A program made the translations under genes and the position numbers. A DNA stretch of 64,000 nucleotides from Erythrobacter donghaensis. Its GTDB lineage: Bacteria; Pseudomonadota; Alphaproteobacteria; Sphingomonadales; Sphingomonadaceae. Location of the stretch: NCBI RefSeq assembly GCF_002155425.1, contig NZ_MUYG01000007.1, positions 248,001 to 312,000 of the forward strand. The letters run 5' to 3'. Below, in pieces: positions 17,371 through 25,784 of the stretch; within the stretch, counting starts at the first letter, position 1, and each line of letters opens with the position of its first letter. The notes below the pieces were generated by a model. It saw only the letters and a program-made list of their open reading frames with translations. It was not told the origin of the DNA and ran no database searches.

Positions 17371-17736
17371 TCAGACCATGAAGCTTTCGCCGCAGCCGCA
17401 GGCACCCTTGGCATTGGGGTTTTCGAACACGAAGCCGGCGGTGAAATCGTCCTCGCGCCAGTCCATCACGCTGCCGACGAGATAGAGCACGCTCGCGCCG
17501 TCGATGTAGAACACGCCGCCGGGGGTGAGGATCTTCTCGTCGAACTTGGCTTCGGTGGTGACGTAGTCCACCGAATAGGCGAGGCCCGAACAGCCGCGCC
17601 GGGGCGTGGATAGCTTGACGCCGATCGCGTCCTCCGGCGCCTTGCTCATCAATTCTGCGACGCGCGCCTCGGCGCTCGGCGTCAGGGTGACGGCGGCCTT
17701 CGGAGCGGGGCGTGCAGTCGTGGTGGTCTCGGTCAT
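17371..17736 (-). CDS. sufA: A-type iron-sulfur carrier (HesB/IscA/SufA family)
   Basis: Carries Fe-S clusters from the SUF scaffold to target apoproteins. The 121-residue protein has the three family cysteines: one in RRGCSGLAYSVDY and two in ACGCGESF at the C-terminus. An Ala/Pro-rich, Thr-rich start precedes the domain. It overlaps the GNAT gene by ATGA and sits at the distal end of the suf operon, which supports SufA over a stand-alone ErpA or IscA. Confidence 0.93.
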   Translation of the reverse strand: MTETTTTARPAPKAAVTLTPSAEARVAELMSKAPEDAIGVKLSTPRRGCSGLAYSVDYVTTEAKFDEKILTPGGVFYIDGASVLYLVGSVMDWREDDFTAGFVFENPNAKGACGCGESFMV

Positions 17737-18227
17737 GTCAGCCTCTTTTGCCAGAACAGCGCGTGCCCGGTGGCGGGATCGAGCTGGTAGTCGCCATAGC
17801 CTTCGCGCGCATAGAGATGGCGCGCGGGATTGCCGCTCAACACCTCCAATGTGACCTTGCAGGCCCCGCGCTTCAAGGCCTCGGCCTCGACGGCGGCGAG
17901 CAGCGCTTTGCCGACGCCCTTGCCGCGTGTCTCCGGCAGCACTGCGAGATCGTGGATATTGACCAGCGGCGCGGCGGCGAAGGTCGAATAGCCCATGAAG
18001 CAGTTGGCGAGGCCGACAGCCCGATCTTCAAGCCGTGCGATCAGCGAGAAAGCCTGCGGGTTTGCCGCGAGGTCGTCCGTCAGCCGCGCCTTGGTCGTCT
18101 CGGAGAGCGGCGCGCCGCCGCCCATCGGATCCCGCGCATAGGCATCGAGCAGCGCCACCACGTCCGCCGCATCGTGCGGATCGCGGTAGTCCGCGAGAGT
18201 GATCGTGAGGGCCTGTGCCAGCGTCAC
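17733..18227 (-). CDS. GNAT family N-acetyltransferase
   Basis: A 164-residue acetyltransferase. The acetyl-CoA loop is LPETRGKGVGKALL (R-x-x-G-x-G), preceded by the beta-strand LVNIHDLAVLP and followed by LEVLSGNPARHLYAREGY. The GTG start is set by its GTGA overlap with the sufT stop. Its place between sufT and sufA, translationally coupled to both, is unusual and suggests a role tied to Fe-S biogenesis, but the acceptor is unknown. Confidence 0.85.
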   Translation of the reverse strand: MTLAQALTITLADYRDPHDAADVVALLDAYARDPMGGGAPLSETTKARLTDDLAANPQAFSLIARLEDRAVGLANCFMGYSTFAAAPLVNIHDLAVLPETRGKGVGKALLAAVEAEALKRGACKVTLEVLSGNPARHLYAREGYGDYQLDPATGHALFWQKRLT

Positions 18228-18670
18228 AGCATCCCCAGTTCGAGCCGTGCTTCGTCGCTCATCTTGTGCGGGCCCCACGGCGGATCCCAGACGAGATTGA
18301 CCTCGGCATCGCGGATCCCCGGCACGCTCGAGACGCGCAGTTCGACTTCGCCCGGCATGGTCTCGGCCACCGGGCAATGCGGCGTCGTCAGCGTCATGGT
18401 GACGGTGGCGTCGCGGTTGTCGTCCACCTCGACCCCGTAGATCAGGCCGAGATCGTAGATGTTGACCGGGATTTCCGGGTCGAAAATCTCGCGCAGCGCG
18501 GCGATCACGTCAGCCTGAAGTTCGCTACCATCGCCGCCGACCGCCGCTTCGCCGGTCTTGGCGGCGAGGAAGCCTTCGAGATAGTCACGGTTGCGCGGTG
18601 CAGCGGGCGCATCGGTGTCGATCGCATCTTCCACACGGGCGCGCGGGGGTTTTTCGGCTGAGCTGTCCAT
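18224..18670 (-). CDS. sufT: SUF system assembly protein SufT (MIP18/DUF59 domain)
   Basis: A 148-residue protein with a variable N-terminus and a DUF59 domain at about residues 45-148 (IAALREIFDPEIPVNIYDLGLIYGV, then TLTTPHCPVAETMPGEVE, then VNLVWDPPWGPHKMSDEARLELGM). The cysteine in TPHCP is the conserved one. DUF59 proteins help mature Fe-S proteins. The ATG at 18670 is preferred because GGAAGAGG lies nine bases upstream; an ATG at 18679 overlapping the sufS stop is possible. It is coupled to sufS before it and to the acetyltransferase after it. Confidence 0.9.
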   Translation of the reverse strand: MDSSAEKPPRARVEDAIDTDAPAAPRNRDYLEGFLAAKTGEAAVGGDGSELQADVIAALREIFDPEIPVNIYDLGLIYGVEVDDNRDATVTMTLTTPHCPVAETMPGEVELRVSSVPGIRDAEVNLVWDPPWGPHKMSDEARLELGML

Positions 18671-18675
18671 CGCTC

Positions 18676-19977
18676 TCATCCTCTTCCAAAAATCTTGCGG
18701 GTGCGGGCGATCCCGGCGAGCAGCGCGTCGACATCGGCCTCGGTCGAATAGAGGCCGAAGCTGGCGCGCGCGGTGGCGGGAACGCCGAGGTAATCCATCA
18801 GCGGCTGGGCGCAATGGTGCCCGGCGCGGATCGCGACATTGCTCTCGTCGAGGATCGTGCCGAGGTCGTGCGGGTGAATGTCATCAAGCGCGAAGCTGAC
18901 GATCCCGGCGCTGTCGGCGGGGCCAAACAGCGTGACGTCATTCAGTGCCCCGAGTTCGCGGCGCAGGCGGGCGACCAGCGCCTGTTCATGCGCGTGGATG
19001 CGCTGTGGGCCGATGGCGCTGACGTAATCGGCGGCGGCGGCAAAGGCGATCGCCTCGGTGATCGCGGGGGTGCCGGCCTCGAACCGCTGGGGGCCATCGG
19101 CATAGGTGGTCTTGGCGAAGGTCACCCGGTCGATCATCGCCCCGCCGCCCTGATAGGGGGGCATCTCGGCGAGCAGCTCCTTCTTCGCCCACAGTGCCCC
19201 GATCCCGGTCGGGCCATAGAGCTTGTGCGCGGAGAAGACGTAGAGATCGCATGCCAACGACATGACATCGACCTGCATATGCGGCGCCGACTGGCAGCCA
19301 TCGAGCAGCAGCAAAGCGCCCACGCGATGCGCCATCGCGGCGGCGCGCGGGGCATCGAGCAGCGCGCCGGTGACGTTGGAGACATGGCCCCACGCGACCA
19401 GCTTGTGACGCTCGGTCAGCATCGCCTCGGCCGCGTCGAGGTCGATGCAGTGATCGTCCGTCAACGGGCAGACGTCGATGATTGCGCCGACCTCTTCCGC
19501 CACCATCTGCCAGGGCACGATGTTCGAATGATGCTCGGCCTGCGAGAGCAGGATGCGGTCGCCTGCCTTGAGGTTCGCGCGGCCCCAGGTCTGCGCGACG
19601 AGGTTGATCGCTTCCGTAGCGCCGCGGGCGAAGACCAGCTCGTCCTCGTGCCCGCCGATGAACTGCGCGACGGTGCGCCGCGCCGCTTCGTAAGCCAGCG
19701 TCATCTCCGCCGAGCGGGTGTAGACCCCGCGGTGGACGGTCGCGTAATCCTCCCCCAGCGCGCGCGCCATGGCGTTGATGACAGCGCGCGGCTTTTGCGC
19801 GGTGGCGGCGGTGTCGAGGTAGTGCCAGGGTGTGCCGTCATGGGTGACCATGCCGGGAAAATCGCGACGAGCCTCGGCGAGGAGCGCCCCCGCGCAGGCG
19901 GGGGCCTCGGTCGGTTCAGTGCCTTGCGGCCTGAGGTCCCCGCCTGCGCGGGGACTCGCAAGGTTGGAATTAGTCAC
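18676..19977 (-). CDS. sufS: cysteine desulfurase SufS with a repeat-derived N-terminal segment
   Basis: Group II cysteine desulfurase, a PLP enzyme that takes sulfur from cysteine for Fe-S assembly. The PLP lysine is in VFSAHKLYGPTG, the PLP-stacking His in LLSQAEHHSNIVPW and the catalytic cysteine in RAGHHCAQPLM. The GTG start overlaps the sufD stop (GTGA). Of the 433 residues, about 8-31 are encoded by a head-to-head pair of palindromic repeats (19886-19955) inserted in frame before the family's normal start region (LLAEARRDFPGM). The catalytic domain appears complete. Confidence 0.95.
   Translation of the reverse strand: MTNSNLASPRAGGDLRPQGTEPTEAPACAGALLAEARRDFPGMVTHDGTPWHYLDTAATAQKPRAVINAMARALGEDYATVHRGVYTRSAEMTLAYEAARRTVAQFIGGHEDELVFARGATEAINLVAQTWGRANLKAGDRILLSQAEHHSNIVPWQMVAEEVGAIIDVCPLTDDHCIDLDAAEAMLTERHKLVAWGHVSNVTGALLDAPRAAAMAHRVGALLLLDGCQSAPHMQVDVMSLACDLYVFSAHKLYGPTGIGALWAKKELLAEMPPYQGGGAMIDRVTFAKTTYADGPQRFEAGTPAITEAIAFAAAADYVSAIGPQRIHAHEQALVARLRRELGALNDVTLFGPADSAGIVSFALDDIHPHDLGTILDESNVAIRAGHHCAQPLMDYLGVPATARASFGLYSTEADVDALLAGIARTRKIFGRG
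19886..19955. repeat. head-to-head GCAG/CTGC palindromic repeat pair inside sufS
   Basis: Left hairpin GCCCCCGC-GCAG-GCGGGGGC (19886-19905) and right hairpin GTCCCCGC-CTGC-GCGGGGAC (19936-19955) are in opposite orientation, separated by 30 bases. The left core is identical over 21 bases to the intergenic copy at 13731-13751. The arrangement resembles a bacterial interspersed mosaic element, but it lies within the coding frame of sufS. Confidence 0.75.
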
Positions 19978-20738
19978 AGCTTGGCCCCCTCCAGCGCCGC
20001 CAGCGCCGCGTCGAGCAGAGTCTCGCGCTGGGCCTCGTCGTCCAGCGCCACGAAGGCGTCGCCGATGAAGGCCTGCACCATCAGCCGCTGTGCCGTGGCG
20101 GGATCGACCCCGCGTGCCATCATGTAGAAGCGCGCTGCCTCGTCGAGCGCGCCCACCGTCGCGCCGTGGGCGCACTTGACGTCGTCGGCAAAGATTTCGA
20201 GCTGCGGGACGGCATTGGCGCTCGCCCCGGCTTCGAGCAGCAGGCCCTTGAAATCCTGCGCCGCGTCGGTCTTCTGCGCGTGGCGCGCGACCTTGATTTC
20301 GCCGAGGAAATTGCCCGTGCCGGTGTTCCAGTGGACGGCGCGGATGGTCTGGTTGCTGGTCGCCTCGGGCTCGGCATGGATCACCTGCGTCACGAATTCG
20401 CGCGTCGCGGTGCCGCCGCCGATGGTGACGCCGCCGAATTCGAAATGCGCGGCTCTCGCGAGATGCACTTCGACCTCGACGCGGGTGTAATCGCTGCCCG
20501 CATTGGTGACGAACAGCTCGGCCCGCGCGCCTTCGCCAAGCCGGATGCGGATGCGGTGCAACTCGGGCGAGGCCGATCCGACCACCATCGCATGACGGCG
20601 CGTCTCGCCGGGCGCGAGAGTGATTTCCTTCCACTGGTCGAGCGCCGCCATGCCCAGCCGCGCGAGCGCGTCCATGTCGGCATAGCGCCAGGCCTCGTCA
20701 CGGCGCGTGGGGAGGGTGAGAGTGGCTGCTTCGGTCAT
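19974..20738 (-). CDS. sufD: Fe-S cluster assembly protein SufD
   Basis: Partner of SufB and SufC in the SUF scaffold. At 254 residues it is shorter than E. coli SufD (423), as in other sphingomonads; the N-terminal helical domain is reduced. The C-terminal beta-helix core is clear: IRAVHWNTGTGNFLGEIKVARHAQKTDAAQDFKGLLLE, QLEIFADDVKCAHGATVGALDE and the final QAFIGDAFVAL. The histidine in KCAHGATVG is the conserved one at the SufB-SufD interface. It is coupled by overlaps on both sides. Confidence 0.93.
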   Translation of the reverse strand: MTEAATLTLPTRRDEAWRYADMDALARLGMAALDQWKEITLAPGETRRHAMVVGSASPELHRIRIRLGEGARAELFVTNAGSDYTRVEVEVHLARAAHFEFGGVTIGGGTATREFVTQVIHAEPEATSNQTIRAVHWNTGTGNFLGEIKVARHAQKTDAAQDFKGLLLEAGASANAVPQLEIFADDVKCAHGATVGALDEAARFYMMARGVDPATAQRLMVQAFIGDAFVALDDEAQRETLLDAALAALEGAKL

Positions 20739-21052
20739 TTCGACCCCTTCTTCATCGCCCGTTCCACCTCGCGCACGAGGCCCGCACGTCTGGTGCGAAT
20801 GCAGGCATCAACGGCGGCAGTATCGGCGGCGCCTTTGCGCACGCATTTGGTCACCGCGCGGCACAGCTTGTCATCGAGGCTGGCCCGCCCGGTCGATCGA
20901 TCAAGCCCGCAATGCCAGCGACCCTCGCGATCCTGGCCGACATTGACCGACACGCTGCGCAGATTGGCCAGCACCAAGATCTCGCTGTCCGGCTCGGACA
21001 GTGGCAGCGGGGCGACGGGCGCGGCCAGCAGCAGGGCGGCGGCGAGGATCAT
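20735..21052 (-). CDS. small exported hypothetical protein in the suf operon (paralogue 2)
   Basis: A 105-residue protein with a signal peptide (MILAAALLLAAPVAPL) and four cysteines in the mature part. The ATG overlaps the preceding gene's stop by ATGA; the frame extends further upstream, but that part is antisense-like noise. It shares a pattern with the gene before it: an IxVxAN start, a tryptophan-containing strand, C, then STG, then D, then CxAxxxC. The two are therefore diverged duplicates. No known family. Its coupling to sufD suggests co-expression with Fe-S assembly although it should act in the periplasm. Confidence 0.75.
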   Translation of the reverse strand: MILAAALLLAAPVAPLPLSEPDSEILVLANLRSVSVNVGQDREGRWHCGLDRSTGRASLDDKLCRAVTKCVRKGAADTAAVDACIRTRRAGLVREVERAMKKGSK

Positions 21053-21438
21053 GACCGCTTGCTCCGGCGTGCGGCAGCAAGGGCGGCAATGCCCGCCTCG
21101 CGCCGGGAAACCACGCATTCGCCAATGCCCGCGTCTTTCAGCAGCGCGTCGGCCCGGCGGTTCATCTCGTCCTTGGGCAGCTTGGACTCGCCCAGCGCGA
21201 CAAATTGCGGCGCAATCGGCGCGATGCATTGCACCATCGCGTCGCAGCCGATAGCGTCAATTGCCTTGTCGCCGGTCGAGCGCTTGGTCTTGCAGGTGAC
21301 ATTGCCCTTGCTGAGCTTCCAGTCGCCGCGCCAGGTGCGCAGCTTGTTGGCGATCACCTCGATCTCGTGATCGACGGGCGGTTCCGCCACCGGTTGGGCG
21401 GCAGAGAGCGCCAGAGAAAGTGTCAGCAGGTGCGTCAC
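21049..21438 (-). CDS. small exported hypothetical protein in the suf operon (paralogue 1)
   Basis: A 129-residue protein with an N-terminal signal (MTHLLTLSLALSAAQPVA) and cysteines in NVTCKTKRSTG, IGCDAMVQC and GECVVS. It is related to the next gene in the core region, as judged by shared spacing of AN, W, C, STG and CxAxxxC. It overlaps the sufC stop by ATGA and the following gene by ATGA. Function unknown; a disulfide-bonded periplasmic protein is likely. Confidence 0.75.
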   Translation of the reverse strand: MTHLLTLSLALSAAQPVAEPPVDHEIEVIANKLRTWRGDWKLSKGNVTCKTKRSTGDKAIDAIGCDAMVQCIAPIAPQFVALGESKLPKDEMNRRADALLKDAGIGECVVSRREAGIAALAAARRSKRS

Positions 21439-22190
21439 GCCATCACCGCGTCATAGCCCTCGGCTTCGAGCCGCAGGGCGAGTTCCGGCCCGCCGGTCTC
21501 GACGATGCGGCCACCGGCGAGGATGCTCACCTTGTCGGGCTTCACCACGTCGAGCAGGCGCTGGTAGTGGGTGATGAGCAGCACGGCCTTGTCGGGCGAG
21601 CGCATGATGGAATTGATCCCCGCGCCCACGATCCGCAGCGCATCGATATCGAGGCCAGAGTCGGTCTCGTCCAGCACCGCGAAGGCGGGGTCGAGGATGC
21701 CCATCTGCACCATCTCGGCGCGCTTCTTCTCGCCGCCGGAGAAGCCGACATTCACCTGCCGCTTGAGCATGTCCATGTCCATCTTGAGCAGGCCCGCCTT
21801 GTCCTTGGCGAGTTTGAGGAACTCGCCCCCGCTCAAGGGCTCCTCCCCGCGCGCCTTGCGCTGGGAATTGAGCGCTTCGCGCAGGAACTGGACGTTGGAA
21901 ACGCCGGGGATCTCGACCGGATACTGGAAACCGAGGAACAGCCCCTTGGCCGCGCGTTCATGCGGTTCCAGCGCCAGCAGGTCCTCGCCCCGGAAGGTCA
22001 CGCTGCCCGCGGTCACCTCGTAACCGGGCTTGCCGCCAAGCACGTTCGACAGGGTCGATTTGCCCGCGCCGTTGGGGCCCATGATCGCATGGATCTCGCC
22101 CGCCGGGACGCTGAGCGACAGGCCCTTGAGGATCGGCTTGGGGTTCTCCGGCCCGCCAACGGTGGCGTGGAGGTTCTCGATGATGAGCAT
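21435..22190 (-). CDS. sufC: Fe-S cluster assembly ATPase SufC
   Basis: ABC-type ATPase that drives conformational change of SufB-SufD. The 251 residues contain Walker A GPNGAGKST, signature FSGGEKKR, Walker B AVLDETDSGLD and the H-loop LLITHYQR; VLGGKPGYEVTAGSVTFRGEDLL is typical of SufC. The start forms TAATG with the upstream stop. Small extra genes lie both before and after it, splitting the usual sufB-C-D order. Confidence 0.97.
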   Translation of the reverse strand: MLIIENLHATVGGPENPKPILKGLSLSVPAGEIHAIMGPNGAGKSTLSNVLGGKPGYEVTAGSVTFRGEDLLALEPHERAAKGLFLGFQYPVEIPGVSNVQFLREALNSQRKARGEEPLSGGEFLKLAKDKAGLLKMDMDMLKRQVNVGFSGGEKKRAEMVQMGILDPAFAVLDETDSGLDIDALRIVGAGINSIMRSPDKAVLLITHYQRLLDVVKPDKVSILAGGRIVETGGPELALRLEAEGYDAVMA

Positions 22191-22720
22191 TACGGCTTGT
22201 CCTTGCTGGCTTCGGCGGCGGCGGCGGCGGCGGCGCTGGCGTCGGTGCGCGCCTTGACCACGCTGGCGTCGCGCAGTTCGATCACGAGGCCCTTGGGCTT
22301 GCCCGCCTCATAGGCGGTGCTGGCCGCGTCGGCCCCGGCCATGCGCGAGAGGAATTGCTGGTCGAGATCGCGCCCGCGCGCGACGTGGATCTTGCCGATA
22401 TTGTCGAACAGGCGGTCCACTTCCTCGGGGCTCATGGTGGTCTTGGCCCCGTCGAGCATGGCGTTCGACTGCGCGATCGACTTGGCCTTCACGGCGGCGC
22501 AGCGCGTGATGTCGGTCTGGTGCTGGGCCTCCAGATCGGCCTTGCCCGCAATCGTGCGGTTGGTGACCGTGAGGCAGCGGCGATAATCGGCGACGAAGGG
22601 CTGGATCAGGCGCGGATATTCGACCGTCCAGGTTTCCGGATTGTCGTTCTTGATCGCGACGGCGGCCTCGCCAGCGGCTTGCAGGGCAAAGAGGGGGGCA
22701 AAAACGAGGGTTGCGATCAC
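22190..22720 (-). CDS. exported hypothetical protein in the suf operon
   Basis: A 176-residue protein with a short hydrophobic N-terminus (MIATLVFAPLFALQAAGEA) that may be a signal peptide. The mature part is charged and helical, has cysteines in DYRRCLTV and ITRCAAVK, and ends in an alanine run followed by EASKDKP. It overlaps the DUF559 gene by ATGA and sufC by one base. Not recognised. The two cysteines and export signal recall the other small proteins of this operon, though I see no clear sequence similarity. Confidence 0.7.
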   Translation of the reverse strand: MIATLVFAPLFALQAAGEAAVAIKNDNPETWTVEYPRLIQPFVADYRRCLTVTNRTIAGKADLEAQHQTDITRCAAVKAKSIAQSNAMLDGAKTTMSPEEVDRLFDNIGKIHVARGRDLDQQFLSRMAGADAASTAYEAGKPKGLVIELRDASVVKARTDASAAAAAAAEASKDKP

Positions 22721-23304
22721 GGCTTGCGGCTCCGGGTTGAAGGTCTGGTGCTGGCGGAACGATCCGCACCGCGATCGGTTGCGCGGTCTGTTCCTCTGGG
22801 CTTGGGGCGGTCGTAGGTCTGCTTGGGGTTCGCCGCTTTGTGCGCGCGGGCAGCGGCTTTGCGTTCCTCGATCCGCTCGCGCATGACTTGCGTGAGTTGC
22901 TTGAGCACCGCGTCGATATCGGTGAGGATATCGGTCGCCGCAATCCGCATCACCTTGATTCCGACGCTTTCGAGGCTCTTGTCGCGCCGCTTGGCGAGGG
23001 CATCGTTCTGCCCCTCCTCGTCGATCGCCAGCGCGAGGCCGAGGTTGTGGCAGTTGAAATCGACGATCGCCGAGCCGACGACGGCGAAGCGCTTGAAGGT
23101 GTAGCGGCCCAGATCAGCCTTGGAGAACTTCTCGGCCAGCGCCTTGTGCGCTTCGGACGAATGGCGGCGCAGCTCGCGCGCCTGTTCGTGCAGCGCGTCG
23201 AGGCGGGAATCCGAAATCTCCCACCCGCGGCCCTTCTTCTTGAGCGCGGGTGCTTCGGCGGTGGCAGCCTCTGGGTTGAGGGCGAGGGTTTTACGGGTGG
23301 TCAT
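22717..23304 (-). CDS. DUF559 (Vsr-like) endonuclease-fold protein
   Basis: A 195-residue protein with a central DUF559-like region (about 50-130): FKRFAVVGSAIVDFNCHNLGLALAIDEEGQ, then KSLESVGIKVMRI. This is the layout of Vsr/restriction-like nuclease folds, in which a VDF strand and an acidic residue bind metal. The N-terminus is basic and the C-terminus is a long Arg/Thr/Asp-rich tail. Between two apparently exported proteins inside a suf operon, its role is unclear; DUF559 genes are often found as passengers. It is coupled on both sides by ATGA. Confidence 0.75.
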   Translation of the reverse strand: MTTRKTLALNPEAATAEAPALKKKGRGWEISDSRLDALHEQARELRRHSSEAHKALAEKFSKADLGRYTFKRFAVVGSAIVDFNCHNLGLALAIDEEGQNDALAKRRDKSLESVGIKVMRIAATDILTDIDAVLKQLTQVMRERIEERKAAARAHKAANPKQTYDRPKPRGTDRATDRGADRSASTRPSTRSRKP

Positions 23305-23636
23305 TGCCAGTTACCCTCGCCGGTTGTGAGCTTGCGAATAGCGAAGTCCTTCAATGCATTCTGGTGGATGCGGGAGACGGTCGTCATTTCCTCGTCGTTT
23401 TCATCGAGCTTCCGTCCGAACATTTGTTGGACGTTGTACCGAGAATAGGCCTCGATTGGGCCTTGGCACTTTGCGACTGCGACGTCTGCCTGCGCCCGGT
23501 CAACTTTGCCGTCTGGGGCCACTTTCTCAAAACAGCTCTCAATCTTGCTGACGTATGTCGAGCGCTCGTCTGCGGCGACTGCGCCGCCGCAGGCCGCGAG
23601 GACGACGCATGCAGAGAGAGGCGCCAAAGCCCTCAC
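23301..23636 (-). CDS. putative lipoprotein in the suf operon
   Basis: A 111-residue protein with signal peptide and lipobox VLAAC (Cys 16), so probably lipidated. The mature part has cysteines in IESCFEKV and AKCQGPIEAYSR and a helical C-terminus. It is separated from sufB by 136 bases holding two palindromic repeats, and overlaps the DUF559 gene by ATGA. It is the first of the accessory genes inside the suf operon. Function unknown. Confidence 0.72.
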   Translation of the reverse strand: MRALAPLSACVVLAACGGAVAADERSTYVSKIESCFEKVAPDGKVDRAQADVAVAKCQGPIEAYSRYNVQQMFGRKLDENDEEMTTVSRIHQNALKDFAIRKLTTGEGNWQ

Positions 23637-23668
23637 CCCACGCTCCCCTCAAGCATACCACCTTCGTC

Positions 23669-23689
23669 ACCCTGAACTTGTTTCAGGGT
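23669..23689. repeat. CTTGT-loop palindromic repeat, copy 3
   Basis: ACCCTGAA-CTTGT-TTCAGGGT, preceded by CGTC and followed by CCA. It shares loop position and flanks with the CTTGA copies. Located between sufB and the lipoprotein gene. Confidence 0.7.
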
Positions 23690-23730
23690 CCATTTCTCCG
23701 CCCGCGCCGTCCGCGCTTGAGGCAGGATGG

Positions 23731-23751
23731 ATGCTGAAACGAGTTCAGCAT
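23731..23751. repeat. CTCGT-loop palindromic repeat, copy 4 (inverted)
   Basis: ATGCTGAA-ACGAG-TTCAGCAT, preceded by ATGG and followed by GACG. It is the inverse orientation of copy 3, 41 bases away, making another head-to-head pair, here just downstream of sufB. Confidence 0.7.
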
Positions 23752-23772
23752 GACGGGTGTGGCGAGCCTTGG

Positions 23773-25250
<1,478 letters not shown>

Positions 25251-25254
<4 letters not shown>

Positions 25255-25688
25255 GCCAGATGATCCTCGGTCATGGGGGTCGGTGCTGCGAAAGGGCCGC
25301 GCAGCTGGGCAAGGGTGATGCCCGCCAGCGCGCCGCGCAGCGCGTTGTTGATGATCGGCCAGTGCGACTTCATGCTGCACCCGGCCTCGTAATCGCAAGG
25401 CGTGTGATCGACGCAGGCGGTGAGCGCGATGCGCCCTTCGATCGCCTCGACGATGTCCGCCACGGTGATCGCCGCCGCGGGCCGCCCGAGCTGCAAGCCG
25501 CCATGCGCGCCGCGCACGCTGCGCAGCAGGCCCGCCGCGGTCAGCTTCGAGACCAGCTTCTGCACCGTCGGCACCGGCAGGCCGGTTTCCGCCGCCAGCT
25601 CCGCTGCGCTCACCCGGCCATCGCCACAATGCGTGGCGGCCTGGCACATCGTGATGACGGCATAATCGGCAAGGTTGGACAGGCGCAT
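25251..25688 (-). CDS. Rrf2-family regulator with IscR-type cysteines
   Basis: A 145-residue winged-helix regulator that likely senses Fe-S status and controls the suf operon. The DNA-binding part is [14 protein letters not shown] through the helix-turn-helix [24 protein letters not shown] and the wing [12 protein letters not shown]. Three cysteines spaced C-x5-C-x5-C ([13 protein letters not shown]) match the [2Fe-2S] ligands of IscR (C92, C98, C104). The ATG at 25688 is chosen because the Rrf2 domain begins there. A strong inverted repeat lies 17 bases upstream. Confidence 0.93.
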
Positions 25689-25704
25689 TTGCGAGCGGTT
25701 CTCA

Positions 25705-25734
25705 AATTGGACGGAATCGTTCCGATTTCCAATT
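25705..25734. promoter_or_regulatory. inverted-repeat operator candidate of the suf operon
   Basis: Outer arms AATTGG (25705-25710) and CCAATT (25729-25734) and inner arms CGGAA (25712-25716) and TTCCG (25720-25724) form an almost symmetric 30-base site, 17 bases upstream of the regulator's ATG. The location and symmetry fit autoregulation by the IscR-type protein. Confidence 0.55.
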
Positions 25735-25784
25735 AGGAGCAAAACGCTCGCATTACAACCGCCAAAGCCGGGCTGGCGAGTGGG

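Noticed and set aside
20000..20634. Extension of the sufS frame far upstream, giving a 652-residue open frame
   Set aside because: The extension overlaps sufD in another frame and lacks any motif; the GTGA overlap at 19977 marks the start.
25255..25647. Extension of the sufB frame upstream
   Set aside because: It overlaps the Rrf2-type regulator in another frame; SufB starts at MSENIDIQ.
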